Under the pieces are notes generated by a model. It worked only from the letters and a program-made list of their open reading frames with translations. It had not been told where the DNA came from and made no database searches. From JAMOBE01 sp039908285 (GTDB lineage: Bacteria; Pseudomonadota; Alphaproteobacteria; Rhodospirillales; Rhodospirillaceae): a stretch of 9,429 nucleotides of DNA. A program made the position numbers and the translations under genes. Of the stretch, positions 1-6,253 are shown piece after piece. Location: contig JAMOBE010000121.1 in NCBI GenBank assembly GCA_039908285.1, forward strand, positions 1 to 9,429, given 5' to 3'. Position 1 is the first letter of the stretch. Each line of letters opens with the position of its first letter.

Positions 1-16
1 CTCCCCCCTCACCCAA

Positions 17-51
17 CCCTCTCCCCCCGGAAGAGGGGGGAGAGGGCTTTT
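17..51 (+). terminator. Rho-independent terminator, likely for a gene upstream of the window
   Basis: A perfect 12-bp stem, CCCTCTCCCCCC at 17-28 pairing with GGGGGGAGAGGG at 35-46, has a 6-nt loop and is followed by CTTTT. This is the layout of an intrinsic terminator reading left to right. No plus-strand gene ends inside the window before it, so the terminated gene would lie to the left. The preceding CTCACCCAAC stretch resembles a palindromic intergenic repeat commonly seen in GC-rich Proteobacteria, so the site may be a dispersed repeat acting as a terminator. Confidence 0.7.
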
Positions 52-212
52 GATAGGTTCATCCAATCGCCCCGCGTCCCCCACGATGGACGCTTGCGCC
101 ATCCGGCACCTTGAGGCAGCGTGTCGGCGGATGGGGCCGTCGCACATTTGAATTTTTCCCGGGTCAGCCCCATTTCCCAGACAAGCCGCGCCACCGGGCA
201 AGAGTGGCGCGA

Positions 213-220
213 AAGGAGGA
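213..220 (+). promoter_or_regulatory. Ribosome binding site of the Nfu gene
   Basis: AAGGAGGA lies 7 nt before the ATG at 228. It selects this start over the in-frame upstream start at 111, whose extra residues look unlike any Nfu N-terminus. No convincing promoter was recognised in 52-212. Confidence 0.8.
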
Positions 221-227
221 CCAGCCG

Positions 228-779
228 ATGTTCATTCAGACCGAGCCGACACCCAATCCCTCCACTCTCAAGTTCCTGCCGGGGCGGCCGGTGATGGGAC
301 AGGGGACTGCGGATTTCCCTACCGCCGAAAAGGCGCACCAGTCACCGCTGGCCGATCGCCTGTTCCAGGTCGATGGCGTCCGCAGCGTCTTCCTCGGATC
401 CGATTTCGTCTCGGTGACCAAGGCGGACGGACGCGAGTGGCGGGAAATCAAGCCGATGGTCCTGGGGGCCATGGTGGAACACTTCGTCTCCGGCCAGCCG
501 ACGGTGCTCGACGGCACGCACGCCGATGGGGGCGGCGGCGGCGGTGACGACGAGGTGGTGGCCAAGATCAAGTCGCTGCTCGACACCCGCATCCGCCCGG
601 CCGTGGCGCAGGACGGCGGCGATATCGTGTTCCGAGAGTTCCGCGACGGCATCGTCTATCTGCGCATGCAGGGGGCCTGCTCCGGCTGCCCAAGCTCGAC
701 CGCCACCCTCAAGAACGGCATCGAGAACATGATGCGCCATTTCGTGCCCGAAGTTCGCGGCGTCCGCGCCGTCGATTGA
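228..779 (+). CDS. nfu: NifU-family Fe-S cluster scaffold/carrier protein (Nfu)
   Basis: This 183-residue cytosolic protein should carry an assembled [4Fe-4S] cluster and pass it to apo-enzymes. Residues 1 to about 90 are the Nfu_N domain, opening with MFIQTEPTPNPSTLKFLPG, the signature seen in alphaproteobacterial and mitochondrial Nfu proteins. A Gly-rich linker at about 100-106 leads to the C-terminal NifU domain (about 108-180). That domain contains the cluster-binding CSGC motif (C151 and C154) inside GACSGCPSSTATLKNGIE, and the conserved VAQDGGDI segment at 127-133. The length is normal for the two-domain family. The start at 228 is supported by a strong Shine-Dalgarno and by the Nfu_N signature beginning at this Met. 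The gene stands alone, with no suf or isc genes beside it. The domain assignment is very secure; the client proteins are unknown. Confidence 0.96.
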   Translation: MFIQTEPTPNPSTLKFLPGRPVMGQGTADFPTAEKAHQSPLADRLFQVDGVRSVFLGSDFVSVTKADGREWREIKPMVLGAMVEHFVSGQPTVLDGTHADGGGGGGDDEVVAKIKSLLDTRIRPAVAQDGGDIVFREFRDGIVYLRMQGACSGCPSSTATLKNGIENMMRHFVPEVRGVRAVD

Positions 780-795
780 CCGGGGCGTCCCACCC

Positions 796-823
796 CGAGC
801 CCTGCCCCAACGGGTGGGGCTCG
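796..823 (+). terminator. Possible stem-loop terminator after the Nfu gene
   Basis: CGAGCCCTGCCC at 796-807 can pair with GGGTGGGGCTCG at 812-823 through 12 pairs (two G-U) around a 4-nt loop, 16 nt after the Nfu stop codon. There is no T-run after it, so it may be a transcript-stabilising hairpin or a weak terminator. The rest of 824-978 holds nothing I can identify. Confidence 0.4.
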
Positions 824-992
824 CCGCGGTGCAGCAAACGACCCACCCCGACGGGCAGCTTGTCCTGGGCGCCCGGATCATGTACTTATGAGCCTCGTTG
901 AATATAAGCGAGCCGTAGCGGAGGATTGTGGGACGCCTGAGATGTCCCGGTACCGGTAAGGCGCAGACGTTCTGAAATAGGAGGAAAGATCC

Positions 993-1985
993 GTGATAGA
1001 CGGCATCAGACCAACGTTCGAACGGGCAGCACTTGGTGCAGTAGCCATCTCGATCATCACATTGTATACGGTCGCGTACACGAGCGGCCATCACAAGACG
1101 TTCCTGCGGGGAAAGCCCAGGCCCAAGGCCGAAATCGTCCTCGATGTCCCCCCACCCAGCACCCCCGTCGTGGTGCAGGGCAATAGTTCGCCGCGGCACG
1201 GCGAACCGAGTGCCCGGACGATGCACTCGGCCTTCGAGCGGGTCGACTATTCGCTGGAGGCGGTGGCCCGCGGGGAAACGGAAGTGCCGCGGATCGAACT
1301 GTCGGCGGTTCCCCACGATTTGCAGCGAATCGCCAGCACGGAGGACCGCAAGAGCGTGTTCCTGCGCATGCTGCTGCCGCTGGTCCTGAAGGCGAACGAG
1401 GAGATTCGTGCCGACCGCCGTCGCCTTCGGACTCTCCAGCGGCAGATGGCCCGGCATGAGCCCCTGAGCCGCTCCGACTCCGAGTGGCTGGCCGACCTGG
1501 CCGAGCGCTACCGACTCGACCCGGCGGTCAGCTTCGGCCGGCTTTTGAAGCGGGTGGACGTGGTGCCGCCGTCCCTGGCTCTGGCCCAGGCCGCCCTTGA
1601 AAGCGGCTGGGGCACCTCCCGATTCGCCCGGCGCGGCAACGCGCTGTTTGGGCAATGGACCAGCGATACCGGCATGGTTCCGAGGGAACGGGACGACGAC
1701 AAGTCCCACCACGTCAAGACCTTCGCCACGCCGCTGCACGCGGTGGAGGGCTATATCCACAATCTCAACACCCACAACGCCTATGACGAGTTCCGTGACG
1801 AGCGGGCGCGGCAGCGGACGCGTGGGGCCGAGCCCGACGGACGGACTCTGGCCGGCACCCTCGACGGCTATGCCGCCAAAGGGCCGGAGTACGTGGAGGC
1901 GGTGCGACGGCTGATGCGCCACAACGACCTCGAGTCGCTGGACGAGGCCCGCCTGTCCATGGAGCCGGCCGCGTTGACTTTCTAG
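993..1985 (+). CDS. Membrane-anchored Bax-like N-acetylglucosaminidase (peptidoglycan hydrolase)
   Basis: This 330-residue protein probably cleaves the glycan strands of peptidoglycan. Residues 12-29 (AALGAVAISIITLYTVAY) form one hydrophobic segment, read as a signal anchor that would place the rest in the periplasm. A proline-rich stretch (about 50-70) and a polar, probably helical region (about 105-175) follow. The glucosaminidase domain spans about 180-320. It contains the ALAQAALESGWGTSRFA block with the presumed catalytic Glu203, then NALFGQW, an FATPLHAVEGYIHNLNTHNAY segment and a DGYAAKGPEYVE segment, all typical of the Bax family (glycoside hydrolase 73-like). The start is GTG at 993, preceded by AGGAGG at 979-984 with 8-nt spacing. 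It is monocistronic, with 213 bp before and 67 bp after. The family is secure; the exact bond cleaved is inferred from homologues. Confidence 0.9.
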   Translation: MIDGIRPTFERAALGAVAISIITLYTVAYTSGHHKTFLRGKPRPKAEIVLDVPPPSTPVVVQGNSSPRHGEPSARTMHSAFERVDYSLEAVARGETEVPRIELSAVPHDLQRIASTEDRKSVFLRMLLPLVLKANEEIRADRRRLRTLQRQMARHEPLSRSDSEWLADLAERYRLDPAVSFGRLLKRVDVVPPSLALAQAALESGWGTSRFARRGNALFGQWTSDTGMVPRERDDDKSHHVKTFATPLHAVEGYIHNLNTHNAYDEFRDERARQRTRGAEPDGRTLAGTLDGYAAKGPEYVEAVRRLMRHNDLESLDEARLSMEPAALTF

Positions 1986-2052
1986 GGGCTTTGCCGTTCA
2001 ATCGTGGCCTTCGGTCAATGAACGGCGCTCCACCTGGAGCCGGCGGGGGACG

Positions 2053-2556
2053 ATGTTCGGATTCGCCAAGAAGGCACGCGTGCCCAAGCGCTGGGTGGAG
2101 ACCGCCCGGACGGGAGCCTATGCCAGGGCGGTCGAACTCGGTGTGGCGCGGGAAAAGAAGGACTGGCCCTATCACCTCCTCATCATGGACGAGGCCAGGC
2201 AGAATGTGGTCTGGCACGCTCCCAGCTATCAGCTTTCCGGGAACGTGCTGGTCACCCTGGAACTCGACGTAAGGGACGAATCGCCGGAGACGGCCGCCAT
2301 CTACAAGGCATTCATGGAGGCGCTGCAGCGACTCGGCCGCTGGTCACTGCCCCTGTCCCGGTTCACCTGGCTGCTCGGGACCGAAGTCCCCCTCACCGAG
2401 CTTCATCACGAAATCGCCAACACCGTCGGCATCCACCACACCTCCTTCACGGTCATCGGCCTCATGGACGGCCGCGGCATCGGCTGGGACGCCTCGACCG
2501 GCGTGCTGATCGACATCTCCCCCCTGCCGCCCTCGGCCTTCCCGAACAAGACGTAG
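2053..2556 (+). CDS. Conserved hypothetical protein, 167 aa, unrecognised
   Basis: I do not recognise this protein. It is a 167-residue soluble protein with no signal peptide or membrane segment and a basic N-terminus (FGFAKKARVPKRW). The middle (about 70-137) alternates strand-like and helix-like segments: VLVTLELDV, then a helix IYKAFMEALQRLG, then SRFTWLLGTEVPLTELHHEIAN, then SFTVIGLMDG. A strand, a helix ending in LG-W, a W-centred strand, a short helix and a final strand resemble the ferredoxin-like fold of Cas2/SinR-type small proteins, but only as a pattern. No catalytic motif is visible. The start at 2053 follows a G-rich Shine-Dalgarno-like CGGGGGA. The downstream LysR gene begins 20 bp after its stop on the same strand, so the two may be cotranscribed. 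Its GC-rich codon use matches its neighbours, supporting a real resident gene. Confidence 0.75.
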   Translation: MFGFAKKARVPKRWVETARTGAYARAVELGVAREKKDWPYHLLIMDEARQNVVWHAPSYQLSGNVLVTLELDVRDESPETAAIYKAFMEALQRLGRWSLPLSRFTWLLGTEVPLTELHHEIANTVGIHHTSFTVIGLMDGRGIGWDASTGVLIDISPLPPSAFPNKT

Positions 2557-2576
2557 GCCGGCGCGCACGCCTCCCC

Positions 2577-3491
2577 ATGGATCAGGTCACCTCGTATCGC
2601 GTGTTCGTCGCCATCGTCGAGAACAACTCGTTCGCGGCGGCCGCCGACTCCCTCGGCATGTCGCGGGGCATGGTGAGCAAGCACCTCGCCGAACTTGAAC
2701 AACGAATCGGCGGAAGGCTGCTCAACCGCACCACCCGGCGCATCGCCCTGACCGAGGTGGGGCGCCGATTCCACGAGGACTGCTCCGCCATCCTGACCCA
2801 GATGGAGGAAGCCGAGCACCGGGCGGCCCAGCTCCATGTGCGCCCCAGGGGGACGCTGAAGGTCAACGCGCCCTACTCCTTCGGCGTGGCTCACATCGGG
2901 CCGGCCATCCCCGCCTATCTCGACCGCTTTCCCGACGTGACGGTGGACCTGACGCTGAACGACCGCTTTGTCGACCTGCTGGACGAGGGAGTCGACGTGG
3001 CCGTGCGCATCGGCCAACTGGGGGACTCGACCCTGATCGCCCGCCGGCTGGCGGAGACGGCGCTGGTCTGCTGCGCCGCCCCGGCCTATCTGGAGCAGCA
3101 CCCGCTTATCGCCACGCCGGCGGATCTGACGGACCACAACTGTCTCTGCTACACCTACGCCAACGAGGGCCAGGTCTGGCGGTTCCATGGACCGGACGGT
3201 GAGCCCCACGCCGTCCGGGTGCGGGGCAACCTTCACGCCAACAATGGCGACGTTCTCCTGGCCGCCGCGTTGCAGGGGCTTGGCGTGGCGCTCTCCCCCG
3301 CCTTCATCGCCGCTCCCCACCTGGATGCCGGCCGCCTGCGGGCTGTGATGCCGGGGGTCACCGGCCTGCCCCTCGCCATCCACGCCCTGTTCCCCCAGGG
3401 CCGCCAGGTTTCGGCCAAGGTGCGGACGTTCGTCGATTTCCTGGCCGAGCGCTTCGCCGCGCCGGGCAACTCCTTCTTGCCTCACCCATGA
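2577..3491 (+). CDS. LysR-family transcriptional regulator (CrgA/DmlR-like subgroup)
   Basis: This 304-residue protein has the standard length and layout of a LysR-type DNA-binding regulator. The N-terminal winged helix-turn-helix (about 1-60) carries SFAAAADSLGMSRGMVSKHLAELEQ-type sequence at 18-42, followed by GGRLLNRTTRRIALTEVG, the conserved LysR wing region. A linker helix (about 62-88) joins it to the effector-binding domain (about 90-290). The RTTRRIALTEVGRRF wording is characteristic of the CrgA/DmlR/AaeR-like branch. The effector and target genes cannot be told from the sequence. LysR genes often face away from their target, but here the upstream neighbour is codirectional 20 bp away, so no divergent target is present. 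No good Shine-Dalgarno precedes the ATG, which suggests translational coupling to the upstream gene. Confidence 0.95.
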   Translation: MDQVTSYRVFVAIVENNSFAAAADSLGMSRGMVSKHLAELEQRIGGRLLNRTTRRIALTEVGRRFHEDCSAILTQMEEAEHRAAQLHVRPRGTLKVNAPYSFGVAHIGPAIPAYLDRFPDVTVDLTLNDRFVDLLDEGVDVAVRIGQLGDSTLIARRLAETALVCCAAPAYLEQHPLIATPADLTDHNCLCYTYANEGQVWRFHGPDGEPHAVRVRGNLHANNGDVLLAAALQGLGVALSPAFIAAPHLDAGRLRAVMPGVTGLPLAIHALFPQGRQVSAKVRTFVDFLAERFAAPGNSFLPHP

Positions 3492-3566
3492 TCTTGTGGC
3501 ATCAAGAGCATCGAGCCTCAACATAGCCGGATTGTGCCAGTGTCCCTGCGAACGCCCGCACCGACC

Positions 3567-3571
3567 AAGGA
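3567..3571 (+). promoter_or_regulatory. Ribosome binding site choosing the methyltransferase start
   Basis: AAGGA lies 7 nt before the ATG at 3579. This favours 3579 over the in-frame GTG at 3534, which has no comparable site. Confidence 0.55.
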
Positions 3572-3578
3572 TCCCGCC

Positions 3579-4112
3579 ATGTACCGCCAGCTCAGCTTCG
3601 AGCGGGTGGACAACGACGCCTACTACACGCCAAACTGGTGCACCGAGGCGCTGCTCTCACGGGTGACGTTCCGCGGACGTGTCTGGGAGCCGGCCGCCGG
3701 CAAGGGGCGCATGGCCGCCGTGCTGCGCGCCGCCGACTATGACGTGGTGGAAAGCGACATCGATCCCGAGGAGACTCGTCTCGATTTCCTCACCTGCAAG
3801 GCGATGCTGGGGGACACCACCAGCATCGTTACCAACCCTCCCTACTACATCGCCGTGAAGTTCGTCCGCCATGCCCTGGCCCTGGCCCTGCCGGCGGGAG
3901 GAATGGTGGCCATGCTGCTGCGTCACGAGTTCGACTGCGCCAAGACCCGCCGCTATCTGTTCGAACGGCCCGAGTTTCGGGAGAAGCTGACGCTCACCAC
4001 CCGGCCGCGCTGGATCGCCGGACCGACCGGCAACGCCCCCCGCCACAACTTCGCCTGGTACGTCTGGGACGCCACCCACCGTGGGCCACCCACCCTGGGA
4101 TGGGTACCCTGA
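3579..4112 (+). CDS. Small SAM-dependent methyltransferase with NPPY motif (N6-adenine type)
   Basis: This 177-residue protein resembles class I methyltransferases that methylate an exocyclic amino group, usually adenine N6. Motif I is EPAAGKGRM (37-45), the SAM-binding glycine loop. The acidic residue of motif II is probably D60 in VVESDID. Motif IV is TNPPYY with NPPY at 86-89, the catalytic signature of adenine-N6 (and some glutamine) methyltransferases. An N-terminal YYTPNWCTEALL segment resembles the motif X region of DNA methyltransferases. At this length there is no room for a separate target-recognition domain, as in many short phage- and prophage-type enzymes. No restriction endonuclease gene is adjacent, so it would be an orphan. 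The substrate (DNA, RNA or protein) is not settled by sequence. An upstream in-frame GTG at 3534 would add 15 residues. Confidence 0.8.
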   Translation: MYRQLSFERVDNDAYYTPNWCTEALLSRVTFRGRVWEPAAGKGRMAAVLRAADYDVVESDIDPEETRLDFLTCKAMLGDTTSIVTNPPYYIAVKFVRHALALALPAGGMVAMLLRHEFDCAKTRRYLFERPEFREKLTLTTRPRWIAGPTGNAPRHNFAWYVWDATHRGPPTLGWVP

Positions 4113-4224
4113 GGGGTGCGTTCTCCATCTGCTGGCCAGCGTCTCTTGACTCCGCCCCTCCGCTGTCCAGACAATGGGGGTCCGCCTTGCTTTCCTTCCG
4201 CCACCGCTTGTCAACGGAGTCCCC

Positions 4225-4803
4225 ATGGAAGCCTTCCTCGTGTCCACCGCCGTGGTCGCCGTCGCCGAGATCGGCGACAAGACCCAGCTTCTCGCGCTGC
4301 TGCTGGCCGCACGCTTCCGCAAGCCGCTGCCGATCATCGCCGGGATCCTGGTCGCCACCATCGCCAACCATGGCCTGGCGGCGCTCCTGGGATCGGCGGT
4401 CAACGCCTGGCTCGGGCCTGAGCTTCTGCGCTGGATCGTCGGGGTCTCGTTCATCCTGATGGGCGGCTGGATCCTGATCCCCGACAAGGCCGACGACGGC
4501 CCCTCGCACTTCGACCGCTTCGGCGCCTTCGTCACCACCCTGGTCGTCTTCTTCCTGGTGGAGATCGGCGACAAGACCCAGATCGCCACGGTGGCCCTCG
4601 GTGCCCGGTTCAACGACATCCTGGTGGTCACCGCCGGCACCACCTGCGGCATGCTGCTCGCCGACGTGCCCCCGGTACTGCTGGGCGACGCCGCCGCCAC
4701 CCGCCTGCCGCTGCGGCTGGTGCGGGCCGTCGCCGCGACCCTGTTCGTGGCCCTGGGCCTCGTCGCCCTGTTCAATCTCGACCAGGCGTTCAGCGGCGGG
4801 TGA
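4225..4803 (+). CDS. GDT1/TMEM165 (UPF0016) family cation transporter, probable Mn2+ exporter
   Basis: This 192-residue inner-membrane protein belongs to the UPF0016/GDT1 family, whose characterised members move Mn2+ or Ca2+, probably in exchange for H+. It has the internal repeat that defines the family: two copies of the E-x-G-D-K-T motif, EIGDKT at 15-20 and EIGDKT at 113-118, each followed by a Q and an ARF-ending helix. Hydrophobic segments lie at about 1-27, 36-58, 67-86, 103-130, 132-153 and 163-185, giving about six helices in two inverted halves. The start at 4225 has ACGGAG at 4214-4219 and leaves a family-standard length; an in-frame ATG at 4174 would add 17 unrelated residues. The following gene starts 20 bp after this stop, so cotranscription is possible. 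Specificity for Mn2+ is inferred from bacterial homologues. Confidence 0.93.
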   Translation: MEAFLVSTAVVAVAEIGDKTQLLALLLAARFRKPLPIIAGILVATIANHGLAALLGSAVNAWLGPELLRWIVGVSFILMGGWILIPDKADDGPSHFDRFGAFVTTLVVFFLVEIGDKTQIATVALGARFNDILVVTAGTTCGMLLADVPPVLLGDAAATRLPLRLVRAVAATLFVALGLVALFNLDQAFSGG

Positions 4804-4806
4804 GCG

Positions 4807-4813
4807 AAGGAGG
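4807..4813 (+). promoter_or_regulatory. Ribosome binding site of the MNT gene
   Basis: AAGGAGG lies 10 nt before the ATG at 4824. It decides this start over the GTG at 4800, which overlaps the previous stop codon and lies upstream of the site. Confidence 0.6.
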
Positions 4814-4823
4814 TAACCGAGGG

Positions 4824-5171
4824 ATGCCCCCCCCATTCCACGAGCCAATGCCGGCGCCGACAATTGACGCCTTGTGCCGACGATATCACGTTCGCCGGCT
4901 TGACCTGTTCGGCTCCGCCGCGACCGGTCATTTTGACCAAAACCTTAGCGATCTCGACTTTCTCGTCGAGTTCGAGCCGCTTGAACCTGCAGTCTATGCC
5001 GACTCCTATTTCGGTTTTCTTGAGGAACTGACCTCTCTTTTCGGCCGTAGCGTCGATCTCGTTACCGAAGCCGCCCTGGCCAATCCCCATTTCCGCCGCC
5101 GCGTTCTGGCCGAACGGCGAACACTGTTCGTGATGCCGAAGAAAAAAGATAACACGGATGAACACGGATAA
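4824..5171 (+). CDS. MNT-type nucleotidyltransferase domain protein, solitary
   Basis: This 115-residue protein is a minimal nucleotidyltransferase of the MNT/MntA class, whose members transfer AMP or another nucleotide, most often as the antitoxin that AMPylates a HEPN toxin. The core motif is GSAATGHFDQNLSDLD at 30-45, with metal-binding D43 and D45 and the third acidic residue D78 in SVDLV. The domain ends near residue 103 (RRTLFV), close to the usual length. The last residues (KDNTDEHG) are encoded by the inverted-repeat element that starts at 5147, so the natural C-terminus appears to have been replaced or extended by it. No HEPN gene lies on either side. The DNA is visibly less GC-rich than neighbouring genes, which suggests acquisition by transfer. 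Alternative starts are GTG 4800 and ATG 4848. Confidence 0.85.
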   Translation: MPPPFHEPMPAPTIDALCRRYHVRRLDLFGSAATGHFDQNLSDLDFLVEFEPLEPAVYADSYFGFLEELTSLFGRSVDLVTEAALANPHFRRRVLAERRTLFVMPKKKDNTDEHG

Positions 5172-5193
5172 GAAGAGATAAACACGGATACAG
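5141..5193 (-). terminator. Possible distal terminator of the ATPase operon on the minus strand
   Basis: Read on the minus strand, the second arm of the inverted repeat ends in GTTATC and runs directly into TTTTTTC (reverse of 5141-5148). A transcript leaving atpG would thus fold into a 47-bp imperfect stem followed by a U-run. The 104-nt loop is much longer than in normal intrinsic terminators, so this is tentative. Confidence 0.3.
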
Positions 5194-5344
5194 CAGCGTT
5201 TGACATAGACTTCTGCGACGAACTCGTCATTTATCATTCTGTATTATTACTAATTATATTCTGACGCAGATAGTGACGGGGTTGCATCCTGGCAATCCTG
5301 CATCCGTGTTTATCCATTCTTATCCGTGTTTATCCGTGTTATCT
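5147..5344. repeat. 198-bp inverted-repeat element with tandem AACACGGATA decamers
   Basis: The left arm (5147-5193) and right arm (5298-5344) are each 47 nt and complementary at 43 positions by direct comparison. Each arm contains four 10-bp units: AACACGGATR, AACACGGATA, a divergent unit (AGAAGAGATA on the left, AGAATGGATA on the right, read from the reverse strand) and AACACGGATR. The 104-nt core is AT-rich, for example around 5229-5262, in sharp contrast to the surrounding GC-rich DNA. The core also contains shorter inverted pairs (TCTGCG at 5212-5217 with CGCAGA at 5265-5270). The element separates the convergent MNT and atpG genes and overlaps the end of the MNT coding region. No target-site duplication or transposase is evident. 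Similar tandem ATCCGTGTT strings occur between genes in other environmental genomes, from memory. Confidence 0.85.
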
Positions 5345-5386
5345 GTCCTTCTCCAAGTCCGCACGGCGTAGGACCGCATGAACCAG

Positions 5387-6250
5387 TCATTCCGCTCGCC
5401 TGCATAACAACGGACTGGCCGCAGCCTCGGCGCCGGTCACCACGTCCAGGAGTTCGGTGGTGATGTCCTCCTGACGCAGGCGGTGGGCGGCGCGGTTGAG
5501 GTCGTCAAGGCGGCGCTCGATATTCTGGCGGGCCGCTTCCATGGCGGCGAAGCGGGCGGCGTTCTCGGCGACGAGGGAGTCCATGGCCGCCTGGGCCAGC
5601 AGGGCGAACAGATACTCGCCGATCAGGGCATCGACCAGGGAGCGGGCGTCCAGGGTGAGCAGCGGCGGCGGTCCCCCGGCCGGCGGCAGCCGCCGCGGGT
5701 CGAGGGGCAGGAGGCGCTCCATCTCGGCCGACCACTGGCTGCCGCCGGAGCTCCGGGCGTACACCATGACGAGGCCGGTAAGGTGGCCGTCGGCGAAGCG
5801 CTGGTACAGGGCCTCGGCGATGCGCCGCGCCAGGGCCGGCACGCCGGCGCGGTGGGAGGTCATGGCGGTGGTCCACGCCGGCGGCTGCCCCCGCTCCGCC
5901 GCCTTGACGGCGCAGCGGCTGCCGACCACCAGCAGCGGCCCGCCGCCCGTCACCGCGCGAGCCTTGTCCAGCAGCACCTCGTTGAAGGCGCCGACGAAGC
6001 CGTTCTCGGCCCCGAACAGCAGCACGGCGGGGGAGGAGGGAGTGGAGAGAGAGGAGGGAGCGTCCCCGGGCAGCAGCGCCAGGGCCTCCGCCAGGGCCTG
6101 CCCCACCACCTCGGCGAACAGGTGGGCTCCGGCCAGGGCTTCGGCCGCCTGCTGGCGGCGGGCGGCGGCCAGACCCCGCAGGGCGCCCACCACGCCATGC
6201 AGGTCCGACAGGCTGTGGATGCGACGGGTGAGCAGGGCCAGGCGTTCCAT
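5387..6250 (-). CDS. atpG: N-type F-ATPase gamma subunit (F1 central stalk)
   Basis: This 287-residue protein fits the gamma subunit, the rotor shaft that turns inside the alpha/beta hexamer. The N-terminal helix (MERLALLTRRIHSLSDLHGVVGALRGLAAAR) and the C-terminal helix (about 230-280, with MEAARQNIERRLDDLNRAAHRLRQEDITTELLDVVTGAEA) form the expected antiparallel coiled coil. The C-terminal stretch matches the family's A-M-x-x-A-x-x-N...N..RQ..IT.E..E...GA pattern. The middle holds the Rossmann-like domain with LLFGAENGFVGAFNEVLL, equivalent to the G-L-C-G-x-x-N segment of canonical gamma. It begins 3 nt after the atpA stop and is the last gene of the operon, as in known N-ATPase operons. The sequence is divergent from housekeeping gamma, consistent with the N-type branch. 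Confidence 0.88.
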   Translation of the reverse strand: MERLALLTRRIHSLSDLHGVVGALRGLAAARRQQAAEALAGAHLFAEVVGQALAEALALLPGDAPSSLSTPSSPAVLLFGAENGFVGAFNEVLLDKARAVTGGGPLLVVGSRCAVKAAERGQPPAWTTAMTSHRAGVPALARRIAEALYQRFADGHLTGLVMVYARSSGGSQWSAEMERLLPLDPRRLPPAGGPPPLLTLDARSLVDALIGEYLFALLAQAAMDSLVAENAARFAAMEAARQNIERRLDDLNRAAHRLRQEDITTELLDVVTGAEAAASPLLCRRAE

Positions 6251-6253
6251 GGG

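Noticed and set aside
342..1922. Long minus-strand open frame antisense to the Nfu and Bax-like genes
   Set aside because: It has no recognisable domain and low-complexity composition, and it overlaps two clearly real genes. It is a by-product of high GC.
4113..4224. Possible Mn2+-sensing yybP-ykoY riboswitch before the GDT1-family gene
   Set aside because: Such riboswitches often precede this family, but I could not find the conserved loop sequences or a consistent fold in these 112 bases. A covariance-model search would decide.
3657..5237. Long minus-strand open frame across the methyltransferase, transporter and MNT genes
   Set aside because: It is antisense to three well-supported genes, with Arg/Ser/Thr-rich nonsense sequence.
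5147..5344. CRISPR array
   Set aside because: The 10-bp units abut directly without unique spacers and are arranged as an inverted pair, and there are no cas genes.
5172..5386. HEPN toxin gene downstream of the MNT gene
   Set aside because: No open frame with a HEPN-like motif exists; the interval is mostly the repeat element.
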